Shown: positions 1-5,887 of the stretch, one piece after another
How positions within the stretch are numbered: the first letter of the stretch is position 1
Layout of the letters: every line of letters begins with the position of its first letter
Assembly: GCA_002390165.1 (NCBI GenBank)
Contig: DGOU01000065.1
Span: 1 to 8,378 of the forward strand
Length of the DNA stretch: 8,378 nt
From: Lutibacter sp. UBA4458
GTDB taxonomy: Bacteria; Bacteroidota; Bacteroidia; Flavobacteriales; Flavobacteriaceae
Reading direction: 5' to 3'
The notes under the pieces: generated by a model
The model's input: only the letters and a program-made list of their open reading frames with translations
The model's database searches: none
What the model was told of the DNA's origin: nothing
Program-made: the position numbers and the translations under genes

Positions 1-1002
1 TTTTATTATCCTCTAAAAAATCAACTTGGTATTGTTCAATACTTTCAAGGAGATTATAAAGAAGCTATCAAAAATATCGATATTGGTTTTCCATATATAG
101 AAAATTCAAACGGAATTCTGAATAGCTATTATTACAAAGCATTATGTTATAAAAATCTATTAAAGGATAATCTTGCTTTTACAAATTTTAAAAAAGCAGA
201 TTCAATTTATAATATATCTAAAGATGTAACTCCAGAAATTAGAGATATAGAATACCACATTTTAAATTATTACAAAGACCAAAAAGACATTAAAAATCAG
301 TTGAAATATATTGATAGGTTGCTTTATGCAGATAGTATTATTGATACTAATAAAAAAAATATTAGCGAAATCATTATCAAAAAATATGATAAACCTGTAT
401 TACTATTAGAAAAAGAAAAAATTATAAAAAGCTTACATAAAAAAGAAGGAAAATTCTCCATTTTAATCATTGGGTTGTCTATTTTAATAATTATCTTAAT
501 AGGTTTTTTTGTTAGATATTATAAAAAACAAGAACTCTATAAAAAACGATTTAAAAAATTAATCTCAGAAAAAAATAAACAATCAGAACAAATTCGTATA
601 AATAAGAAAACAACTAAATTACAAGGAATTTCTATTCAAATTATTAATCAAATTTTAAAAGATTTAGAAAATTTTGAACTTAGCAATAAATTTATTGACA
701 ATAACCTAACCTTAAATATATTAGCTAAAAACTTAAATACAAACTCTAATTATTTATCAAAAATCATAAATTTTTATAAGAAAAAAAATTATAGTAATTA
801 TATTTCTGATTTAAGAATAGATTATTGTATTAAAAAAATAACAACCGAATCTACTTATAGAAAATATGCCATTAAAGCAATTGCTTTTGAAATTGGGTTT
901 AACAACACCGAATCATTTTCTAAAGCTTTTTTTACAAAAACAGGAATTTATCCTTCCTATTTTATTAAAGAATTTGAAAGACATGAAAAAAATGTGTTAT
1001 AA
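1..1002 (+). CDS. TPR-transmembrane-AraC-type transcriptional regulator, 5'-truncated by window edge
   Basis: The reading frame is open from base 1 to the TAA at 1000-1002 and gives 333 residues with no start inside the window that needs to be used. The first ~145 residues are helical and TPR-like, with segments such as YFQGDYKEAIKNI and a second pair around residues 41-70. A single hydrophobic helix lies at about residues 152-172, followed by a basic, charged linker. The C-terminus is an AraC-type double helix-turn-helix: the first HTH is near residues 236-258 (LTLNILAKNLNTNSNYLSKI) and the second near 290-320, with the typical IAFEIGFNNTESFSKAF and GIYPSYF motifs. Family knowledge: such proteins in Bacteroidota are membrane-anchored sensors or regulators with a TPR domain that would lie outside the cytoplasm and a cytoplasmic DNA-binding domain. 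The target is unknown. A TTG at 301 is in frame, but nothing marks it as a start because the TPR region continues upstream of it. The domain call is firm; the ligand and regulon cannot be inferred. Confidence 0.88.
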   Translation, partial: FYYPLKNQLGIVQYFQGDYKEAIKNIDIGFPYIENSNGILNSYYYKALCYKNLLKDNLAFTNFKKADSIYNISKDVTPEIRDIEYHILNYYKDQKDIKNQLKYIDRLLYADSIIDTNKKNISEIIIKKYDKPVLLLEKEKIIKSLHKKEGKFSILIIGLSILIIILIGFFVRYYKKQELYKKRFKKLISEKNKQSEQIRINKKTTKLQGISIQIINQILKDLENFELSNKFIDNNLTLNILAKNLNTNSNYLSKIINFYKKKNYSNYISDLRIDYCIKKITTESTYRKYAIKAIAFEIGFNNTESFSKAFFTKTGIYPSYFIKEFERHEKNVL

Positions 1003-1065
1003 ACATGAGTTTGATCTAAATAATGCGTTTCAAGTTGTTGATTAATATGCTTTATAATTCTGTTA

Positions 1066-1134
1066 TCATTCCTGTGTAGGCAGGAATCCCTAAGTATGAT
1101 GAATAAAGGTTCCTTCCTGCCTACGCAGGAATGA
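1066..1134. repeat. REP-like inverted repeat (double hairpin)
   Basis: Two 21-base arms, 1066-1086 and 1114-1134, are reverse complements except for one position (T1075 against G1125), which becomes a G-U pair in RNA. The 27-base middle is AT-rich. Each arm is itself a small palindrome: ATTCCTG at 1068-1074 against CAGGAAT at 1081-1087, and TTCCTG at 1114-1119 against CAGGAA at 1126-1131. The arms are GC-richer than the surrounding DNA. This is the form of REP/BIME-type dispersed intergenic repeats, and CATTCCTGCGNAGGCAGGAA-like units are known from many bacterial genomes. Being 63 bases past the regulator stop, it could also stabilise or end that transcript. Copy number elsewhere in the genome cannot be seen from this window. 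Confidence 0.75.
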
Positions 1135-1205
1135 CATCTATTTTTCAGGATAGAATTCATAAACAACTAATAATTAGAAGAAATTATGTTAAACCGATTA
1201 TAAAC

Positions 1206-1234
1206 AAAAAAGCCCGCTTTTAGCGGACTTTTTT
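1206..1234 (-). terminator. Bidirectional intrinsic terminator downstream of lysC
   Basis: A run of six A (1206-1211), a GC-rich stem (1212-1217 with 1223-1228, loop TTTTA, one C-A mismatch) and a run of six T (1229-1234) form a near-symmetric intrinsic terminator. On the minus strand it begins 27 bases after the lysC stop codon, which is the expected place. The symmetry means it could also stop plus-strand transcription arriving from the regulator gene. Confidence 0.85.
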
Positions 1235-1260
1235 ACGTAACAAACCTAATTTAAACTTAA

Positions 1261-2586
1261 CTATGCTATTAAACTCTTTTCAAAAACATAGGCATTTAAA
1301 TTTTTTAATGCTTTTATTTTATCTTTTGTATTTACCAATAATGAAATATTATTATCACTTCCTCCATAAGAAATCATTCTAATAGAAAAATCTTGAAGTA
1401 CATTAAATAATTTATGTGTTTTAGGATGATTAACTATAGAATGACCAACTAAACAAATTATACTTTGATTTTGATCTACTTCTACCGTTGAAAATTTTTC
1501 TAATTCTTCAATTATAGCATCTAAAAAAGCAACTTTATCAATGGTTAATGAAACAGCAATTTCAGAAGTAGTAATCATATCAATAGGCGTTTCATATTTT
1601 TCAAAAATCTCAAAAACTTTTTTTAAAAACCCATAAGCCAACAACATTCTAGCCGATTTAATTTTTATAGCAGTAATGCCATCTTTTGCAGCTATTGCTT
1701 TTATGCCATTATCGGTAACTTTATTATTAATTAAAGTTCCTAGTCGCTCTGGACGCATAGTATGTTTTAATCTTACAGGAATATTTTCCTGCCTTGCCGG
1801 CATTACCGTTTGTGGATGTAAAATTCGAGCACCAAAATAAGCTAATTCCGCAGCCTCTTCATACGATAAATTAGAAATTGCTTTGGTGTTTTCAACAAAT
1901 CTTGGATCATTATTATGCATACCATCTATATCTGTCCAAATTTCTACTTCATCAGCCTTAATAGCTGCTCCAATAATAGTTGCGGTATAATCACTTCCTC
2001 CACGTTGCAAATTTGTAATATTTCCATAGGCATCTAAACAAATAAAACCTTGTGTAATATAAATATCTGCAGGTAAAGTTTCTTTAACAATTCGTTGTAA
2101 ATTTTGTTGAATATAAAAATTATCGGGTTCGTTTAATTTATCAATTCGCATAAAATCTAATGCTGGTAATAAATGTGCATTTATTCCTTGCTGCACCAAA
2201 TAATTTGTAAAAATATAGGTAGATAATAATTCACCTTGTGCTACTATTTTATTATATAATAATTCCGAATAAACTTCTGAAGTAGCTTTATTTAAATCGG
2301 AAAAAATAGTAGCCACATAATTGCTAACCTTCTGGTTTAATTCCGATTTTTCAAACAATTCATCAATAACCGATTTGTAATTATTATGCAGTTTATTAAT
2401 ATAACGTTGCGCTTCTGTTTGAAAATTATTTTCACATTTTTCGGCAATGTTAACTAGCGCATTTGTGGTACCTGACATAGCAGAAAGTACTACAATTTTT
2501 TTTTCACCATCCACAATTATATTAGTTACTTTTCTAATATTTTCAATAGAACCAACTGAGGTTCCTCCAAACTTTAATACTTTCAT
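1261..2586 (-). CDS. lysC: Aspartate kinase (monofunctional)
   Basis: This is a cytoplasmic enzyme that phosphorylates L-aspartate to 4-phospho-L-aspartate, the first step toward lysine/diaminopimelate, threonine and methionine. The 441-residue length suits a monofunctional aspartokinase; there is no homoserine dehydrogenase domain. The N-terminus carries the KFGGTSVGS signature (residues 5-13). Further kinase-domain motifs are VVLSAMSGTTNAL (32-44), QGELLS (117-122), RGGSDYTATIIGAA (195-208) and the WTDIDGMHNNDPR segment (217-229). Two C-terminal ACT domains follow from about residue 300. They include the inhibitor-site type motifs MITTSEIAVSLTID and SYGGSDNNISLLV, so feedback inhibition by an end-product amino acid is expected; which one cannot be read from the sequence. 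The start is the ATG at 2584-2586, just before the KFGGTSV motif. The gene has its own putative promoter and terminator, so it appears to be monocistronic. Confidence 0.96.
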   Translation of the reverse strand: MKVLKFGGTSVGSIENIRKVTNIIVDGEKKIVVLSAMSGTTNALVNIAEKCENNFQTEAQRYINKLHNNYKSVIDELFEKSELNQKVSNYVATIFSDLNKATSEVYSELLYNKIVAQGELLSTYIFTNYLVQQGINAHLLPALDFMRIDKLNEPDNFYIQQNLQRIVKETLPADIYITQGFICLDAYGNITNLQRGGSDYTATIIGAAIKADEVEIWTDIDGMHNNDPRFVENTKAISNLSYEEAAELAYFGARILHPQTVMPARQENIPVRLKHTMRPERLGTLINNKVTDNGIKAIAAKDGITAIKIKSARMLLAYGFLKKVFEIFEKYETPIDMITTSEIAVSLTIDKVAFLDAIIEELEKFSTVEVDQNQSIICLVGHSIVNHPKTHKLFNVLQDFSIRMISYGGSDNNISLLVNTKDKIKALKNLNAYVFEKSLIA

Positions 2587-2602
2587 TTTTCTAATTTGAA
2601 GG

Positions 2603-2610
2603 CAAAACTA
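2603..2610 (-). promoter_or_regulatory. Putative lysC -7 box (TAGTTTTG)
   Basis: On the minus strand this octamer matches the Bacteroidota -7 consensus TAnnTTTG exactly. It lies 16 bases before the lysC start codon, implying a leader of only about ten bases. No convincing -33 TTG is seen at the usual distance, so the call rests on the -7 box alone. Confidence 0.45.
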
Positions 2611-2626
2611 AAAGGTTTTTAAACTA

Positions 2627-2660
2627 TTTGTGAATATTTAAAAATAATATACTAATTTTA
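2627..2660 (+). promoter_or_regulatory. Putative promoter of the 2685 gene
   Basis: TTTG at 2627-2630 and TAATTTTA at 2653-2660 (one base off TAnnTTTG) are 22 bases apart, at the long end of the range reported for flavobacterial promoters. Transcription would start near 2667, leaving a leader of about 18 bases. The region lies back to back with the lysC promoter in a 98-base divergent spacer. Confidence 0.4.
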
Positions 2661-2684
2661 CACAAATCGTTAACTATTTAACAA

Positions 2685-3341
2685 ATGAAAACTATCGCCA
2701 CTTGTGTAGAGGAAATTTTGATTTCCCAACCATTTTTAGAAGACGCTTTATCTCGTAATATTTTAAATTTCAGTGCTTTAGCAGAAGAGTTGAAAGAGCC
2801 TATTTCTAAAATACTACGTAAACCAATAAAATCTGGAGCCATTATGATGGCGCTTCGTCGTTATAGTCCGCCAAAAGAAATGGCTAATAAAATTAAATTA
2901 AATAAAGTACTTAAAAACTTGGGAGATATAACGGTTAGATCTGATCTTTCAGATTATACTTTTAAAAATTCGAATAGCTTAATTAAATGTCATTTAAAAA
3001 TGTTGGAATTTATAAAAGATAAACCTACTGTTTTTTATACGTTTACTCGTGGTATTCACGAAAGTAATGTTTTAATTACCAGCTCTTTAAAAAATCAAAT
3101 GACAGAGAGTTATAAAAATGAAATTAAAACAACTGTTCAAGATAACCTTTCTGCTATTACCATAGGATTACCAGATGAAAATACCAAAATTGCTGGGTTA
3201 TATTATCAATTTTTTAAACGTTTAGCTTGGGAAGGTATTGCACTTTACGAAGTAGTTTCCACTACTAATGAGTTTACCATTTTGGTAGAAGATGATGTTG
3301 TTGATAAAGCATTTTCTGCAATTAAAGGATTAAAAAATTAG
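2685..3341 (+). CDS. Conserved-looking protein of unknown function with ACT-like C-terminus
   Basis: I do not recognise a named family. The 218-residue protein has no signal peptide or membrane segment and should be cytoplasmic. Residues 1-65 are predicted helical (PFLEDALSRNILNFSALAEEL, then GAIMMALRRYSPP) and could be a small DNA- or protein-binding domain. The middle (about 80-160) mixes strands and helices. The last ~60 residues resemble a single ACT fold: ITIGLPDENTKIAGLYYQFFKRLAWEGIALYEVVSTTNEFTILVEDDVVDKAF follows the strand-helix-strand-strand-helix order of the regulatory ACT domains of aspartokinases. The gene is divergent from lysC across 98 bases, and the alpha/beta hydrolase starts six bases after its stop, suggesting a two-gene operon. 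By inference it may sense an amino acid, possibly in connection with LysC. The ACT assignment comes from reading the pattern and is tentative. Confidence 0.85.
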   Translation: MKTIATCVEEILISQPFLEDALSRNILNFSALAEELKEPISKILRKPIKSGAIMMALRRYSPPKEMANKIKLNKVLKNLGDITVRSDLSDYTFKNSNSLIKCHLKMLEFIKDKPTVFYTFTRGIHESNVLITSSLKNQMTESYKNEIKTTVQDNLSAITIGLPDENTKIAGLYYQFFKRLAWEGIALYEVVSTTNEFTILVEDDVVDKAFSAIKGLKN

Positions 3342-3347
3342 CTCTTA

Positions 3348-4130
3348 ATGTTCTTAACTTATAAAAATATAAATGTCCATTTTGAAGTAAAAGGAAATGG
3401 AAGTGCGGTTGTTTTAATCCATGGTTTTTTAGAAAACTTAACTATGTGGAATGCTATTTCTGAAAACTTAGCAAAACGCTTTAAGGTTATAAGTATTGAT
3501 TTATTAGGACATGGTAAAACCGAAAATCATGGTTATATTCATACTATGAAGGATCAAGCTGAAACTGTAAAAGAAGTTTTAAACTCCTTAAAATTAAGAA
3601 AATACGTGTTAATTGGGCATAGTATGGGTGGTTATGTAGCTTTATCTTTTGCTTCATTATATCCTAAAAACGTAAAAGGAATTTGCCTTTTAAATTCAAC
3701 TGCTTTACCCGATACAGGTGCAAAAAAAATAAATAGAGACAGAGCAATTAAAGCGGTAAAACAAAATGCCAAAACCTTTATTAAAATTGCAATACCTATG
3801 TTATTTACCGAAGAAAACAGAACTGTTTTTAAAAAAGAAATTGCTGAAATAACTGCCGAAGCTCTACAAATGTCTCCTCAAGGAATAATTGCTGCTTTAG
3901 AAGGAATGAAAATTAGGAAAGACCACACTAATTTATACAAAACAGGAAGTTTTCCAATTCAAATGATCGCATCTAAACAAGACCCGGCATTAGATTATAC
4001 TTCGTTGATTAATCAAACAAAAAACACAAAAGTTGATGTGGTAGAATTACCAGACGGACATATGAGTTATATTGAAAATAAAACCCAAGTAATTTCTACC
4101 TTATATAAATTTGTTAATGCTTGTTTTTAA
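3348..4130 (+). CDS. Alpha/beta-fold hydrolase
   Basis: This 260-residue cytoplasmic protein has the complete alpha/beta-hydrolase core. The oxyanion-hole segment is VVLIHGFLEN (residues 21-30), followed by DLLGHGKT (51-58). The nucleophile elbow GHSMGG places the catalytic serine at residue 92. The probable acid is Asp212 (SKQDPALDY) and the catalytic histidine is His238 (DGHMSYIEN). A cap of about 60 residues lies between roughly 120 and 200. Such enzymes hydrolyse esters, lactones, thioesters or C-C bonds, and the substrate cannot be deduced here. The start ATG is six bases after the stop of the upstream ACT-like gene, so the two are probably co-transcribed. Its TAA (4128-4130) directly abuts the stop of the convergent thiL gene. 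Confidence 0.93.
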   Translation: MFLTYKNINVHFEVKGNGSAVVLIHGFLENLTMWNAISENLAKRFKVISIDLLGHGKTENHGYIHTMKDQAETVKEVLNSLKLRKYVLIGHSMGGYVALSFASLYPKNVKGICLLNSTALPDTGAKKINRDRAIKAVKQNAKTFIKIAIPMLFTEENRTVFKKEIAEITAEALQMSPQGIIAALEGMKIRKDHTNLYKTGSFPIQMIASKQDPALDYTSLINQTKNTKVDVVELPDGHMSYIENKTQVISTLYKFVNACF

Positions 4131-5177
4131 CTAATCGTTTTTTAAAGCATTCCAGCCTTGAGCCGTTAATTTAATTTTTTGATTAGCTCTAGTTATTAAA
4201 CTTGCTCCTTCATTAGGTTCAGTAATATGCCCAATTACGGTAAAATTTGGGTTTCCTTTAATTTTTTTGAAATCCTCTTGAGCAATAGTGAATAATAATT
4301 CATAATCTTCTCCTCCGCTTAAAGCAATGGTTGTACTATTTAATTCAAATTCTTCACATGCCGAAATAACTTGCGGATCTAATGGTAATTTTTCTTCATA
4401 TAAATTACATCCAACTTTAGATTGCTCACAAATATGTAAAATTTCAGAAGACAATCCATCCGAAATATCAATCATTGCAGTTGGTTTAACTTCTAAAGTT
4501 TTTAATAATTCAATAATATCTTTCCTAGCTTCAGGCTTTAATTGTCGTTCAACCAAATAACTATAATTAGTTAAATCTGGTTGGGAATTTGGATTAACCT
4601 CAAAAACTTGTTTTTCTCTCTCTAAAACTTGTAAACCTAGATATGCAGCGCCTAAATCGCCAGAAACCACCAATAAATCATTTGGTTTGGCATTACTTCT
4701 ATAAACAATATCCTCTTTATCTACTTCACCAATAGAATTAATACTCAAAAGCAATCCTTTAGTAGAAGAAGTAGTATCTCCACCAACTAAATCCACTTTA
4801 TAATTTTTACAAGCTAAATAAATACCATCATATAATTCTTCTAAAGCTTCCAGAGGAAACCGATTAGAAACAGCAATTGAAACTGTAATTTGAGTTGCAG
4901 TTCCGTTCATAGCATAAATGTCAGATAAATTAACCATAACCGCTTTATAGCCTAAATGTTTTAAAGGCATATAACTTAAATCAAAATGAACGCCTTCAAC
5001 CAGCAAATCATTACTAATTAAAACTTGTTTATTGGTTGAAATTACCGCAGCATCATCTCCAACTCCTTTTATAGTTGAGGTTTGGTTACATTTAAAATTT
5101 TGAGTTAAATGCTTAATCAATCCAAATTCTCCTAATTCAGATAGACTTGTGCTACTTTTATCTTTATTTTCTAACAT
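4131..5177 (-). CDS. thiL: Thiamine-monophosphate kinase
   Basis: ThiL uses ATP to phosphorylate thiamine monophosphate to thiamine diphosphate, the last step of cofactor synthesis. The protein is cytoplasmic and belongs to the PurM/SelD/HypE-type ATP-binding superfamily. With the start chosen here it has 348 residues. Diagnostic motifs are ELGEFGLI (14-21), GVGDDAAVI (38-46), SNDLLVEGVHF (55-65), LGYKAVMVNLSDIYAMNG (75-92), DLVGGDTT (129-136), VVSGDLGAAYLGL (170-182), MIDISDGLSSE (235-245) and LSGGEDYELLFT (286-297). An in-frame ATG ten codons upstream (5207) would add MLPIKIYLCK. That extension is rejected because a perfect -7 promoter box (TATCTTTG) overlaps it and ends only four bases before the ATG at 5177, so the transcript probably begins at or just before this start. 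The gene stands alone, convergent with the hydrolase and divergent from suf; no other thiamine gene is adjacent. Confidence 0.95.
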   Translation of the reverse strand: MLENKDKSSTSLSELGEFGLIKHLTQNFKCNQTSTIKGVGDDAAVISTNKQVLISNDLLVEGVHFDLSYMPLKHLGYKAVMVNLSDIYAMNGTATQITVSIAVSNRFPLEALEELYDGIYLACKNYKVDLVGGDTTSSTKGLLLSINSIGEVDKEDIVYRSNAKPNDLLVVSGDLGAAYLGLQVLEREKQVFEVNPNSQPDLTNYSYLVERQLKPEARKDIIELLKTLEVKPTAMIDISDGLSSEILHICEQSKVGCNLYEEKLPLDPQVISACEEFELNSTTIALSGGEDYELLFTIAQEDFKKIKGNPNFTVIGHITEPNEGASLITRANQKIKLTAQGWNALKND

Positions 5178-5181
5178 TTTG

Positions 5182-5189
5182 CAAAGATA
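5182..5189 (-). promoter_or_regulatory. thiL -7 box (TATCTTTG), deciding the start codon
   Basis: Reading on the minus strand, TATCTTTG fits TAnnTTTG exactly and is followed by CAAA and then ATG at 5177. With the usual 5-7 base distance to the transcription start, the mRNA would begin at or within a few bases of the ATG, so it would be leaderless or nearly so. No clear -33 TTG was found. Confidence 0.55.
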
Positions 5190-5226
5190 AATTTTTATAG
5201 GTAACATCTATTACTCTATTGCTGGA

Positions 5227-5246
5227 AACAATTTAAAATGATTGTT
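5227..5246. promoter_or_regulatory. Weak dyad overlapping the suf -33 region
   Basis: AACAAT (5227-5232) and ATTGTT (5241-5246) are inverted copies around an 8-base AT-rich centre, and the right arm contains the putative -33 TTG of the suf promoter. This is where a repressor site could lie for an iron- or Fe-S-responsive regulator. The arms are short and AT-rich, so chance is a real alternative. Confidence 0.25.
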
Positions 5247-5273
5247 ATATATGGTTTTTTGTACTTATATTTG
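5242..5273 (+). promoter_or_regulatory. Promoter of the suf cluster
   Basis: TTG at 5242-5244 and a perfect -7 box TATATTTG at 5266-5273 are separated by 21 bases, matching the flavobacterial consensus. Transcription would start near 5280, giving a leader of about 24 bases before the ATG at 5304. The leader has no GGAGG-type ribosome binding site, as is normal in this phylum. Confidence 0.65.
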
Positions 5274-5303
5274 CACTAATTTAGAATTAATCTATATAAG
5301 CTT

Positions 5304-5633
5304 ATGATAAATGTTTCAGACATAGCAAAAAACAAAGTAGTAGCATTAATGAAAGAAGAAGGTTTAAACCCTGAAAATCATTTTGTTAGAGTTGGTGTAA
5401 AAAGTGGTGGTTGTTCTGGTCTTTCTTACGAATTAAAATTTGACAAAGAAAAACAAGAATCCGATAAACTTTTTGAAAGTAATGGCGTTAAAATTATAGT
5501 AGAACCTAAAAGTTTTTTATATATAGCCGGTACCACCTTAGAATATTCCGGTGGATTAAACGGAACTGGATTTGTTTTTAACAATCCTAATGCAGAAAGA
5601 ACTTGTGGATGTGGGGAAAGTTTTTCACTTTAA
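5304..5633 (+). CDS. sufA: A-type Fe-S carrier protein (HesB/IscA/SufA family)
   Basis: This small cytoplasmic protein (109 residues, full length for the family) carries Fe-S clusters from the assembly scaffold to target apoproteins. The three family cysteines are all present: Cys37 in GVKSGGCSGLSY, and Cys101 and Cys103 in the C-terminal ERTCGCGESF. The rest fits the fold, including EPKSFLYIAGTTLEYSGGLNGTGFVFNNPNA. It is the first gene of the suf cluster, with sufB 254 bases downstream, and has its own strong promoter match. The family call is certain. Whether to name it sufA, iscA or erpA cannot be settled from sequence alone; sufA is used because of its neighbours. The gap to sufB is unusually wide compared with the one-base gaps further along the cluster, because a decayed gene lies between. 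Confidence 0.93.
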   Translation: MINVSDIAKNKVVALMKEEGLNPENHFVRVGVKSGGCSGLSYELKFDKEKQESDKLFESNGVKIIVEPKSFLYIAGTTLEYSGGLNGTGFVFNNPNAERTCGCGESFSL

Positions 5634-5652
5634 AATATAAACTATTAAACAA

Positions 5653-5676
5653 TTGAAAGATTGAAAGATTGAAAGA
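5653..5676 (+). repeat. Three tandem copies of TTGAAAGA
   Basis: Three perfect, adjacent 8-base copies lie just upstream of the four-helix-bundle remnant. They are the left partner of the downstream repeat. AAAGATTGAAAGATT, found at 5656-5670 and again at 5664-5678, can pair with 5861-5875 over 15 positions with one G-U pair in RNA. Confidence 0.85.
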
Positions 5677-5687
5677 TTAGAAAAATA

Positions 5688-5845
5688 ATGAAAAAGTTTG
5701 AAGATTTAGAAGTTTATTAAGAATTTGTCAAGAATTAAAATATATTGAAAATAATACTGTTGAAAACTTAATTAAAGAGATTGAAGATATTTCTAAGCAA
5801 TTATCCAAATTTATTAATTATTTAAAAAATAGTGAAATAGATTAA
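5688..5845 (+). pseudogene. Decayed four-helix-bundle (23S rRNA IVS / S23-like) protein gene
   Basis: From ATG 5688 the frame reads MKKFEDLEVY and then hits TAA at 5718-5720. This decapeptide is very like the usual N-terminus of the four-helix-bundle family (M-x-x-F-x-x-L-x-V-W/Y). In another frame, 5732-5845 reads ELKYIENNTVENLIKEIEDI and continues to SKQLSKFINYLKNSEID and a stop. This resembles the C-terminal helix of the same family. The two ends are out of frame and only about 50 codons remain, against roughly 115-125 normally, so the central two helices are missing. The gene is therefore broken by an internal deletion plus a frameshift. Family members occur inside 23S rRNA intervening sequences and as free-standing genes, and are related to the Avd accessory protein of diversity-generating retroelements. 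The family call is from pattern memory; the broken state is directly visible. Confidence 0.7.
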
Positions 5846-5873
5846 ATCTTTTAATTATTAAATCTTTTAATCT
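5842..5873 (+). repeat. Two near-perfect 16-base tandem copies before sufB
   Basis: TTAAATCTTTTAATTA (5842-5857) is followed directly by TTAAATCTTTTAATCT (5858-5873); the first 14 bases are identical. The repeat overlaps the stop of the four-helix-bundle remnant and ends 14 bases before the sufB ATG. It is the inverted partner of the TTGAAAGA repeat at 5653-5676, so the remnant lies between pairable flanks. Confidence 0.8.
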
Positions 5874-5887
5874 TTAAATAATAAAGA

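Noticed and set aside
301..1002. Regulator starting at the TTG at 301
   Set aside because: The same frame is open to base 1 and the upstream 100 residues continue the TPR-like pattern; TTG 301 has no start signals.
957..1166. 69-residue minus-strand frame
   Set aside because: It runs through the REP-like repeat and the 3' end of the regulator gene; its composition is that of a translated repeat, with no family resemblance.
4327..4560. 77-residue plus-strand frame inside thiL
   Set aside because: It lies wholly antisense to the well-supported thiL coding sequence and shows no domain.
5178..5207. Ten-codon N-terminal extension of ThiL
   Set aside because: The -7 promoter box overlaps it and the conserved ThiL N-terminus starts after the ATG at 5177.
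5653..5873. CRISPR-like array in the sufA-sufB spacer
   Set aside because: The repeats are 8 and 16 bases long and directly tandem without unique spacers; they flank a gene remnant instead.
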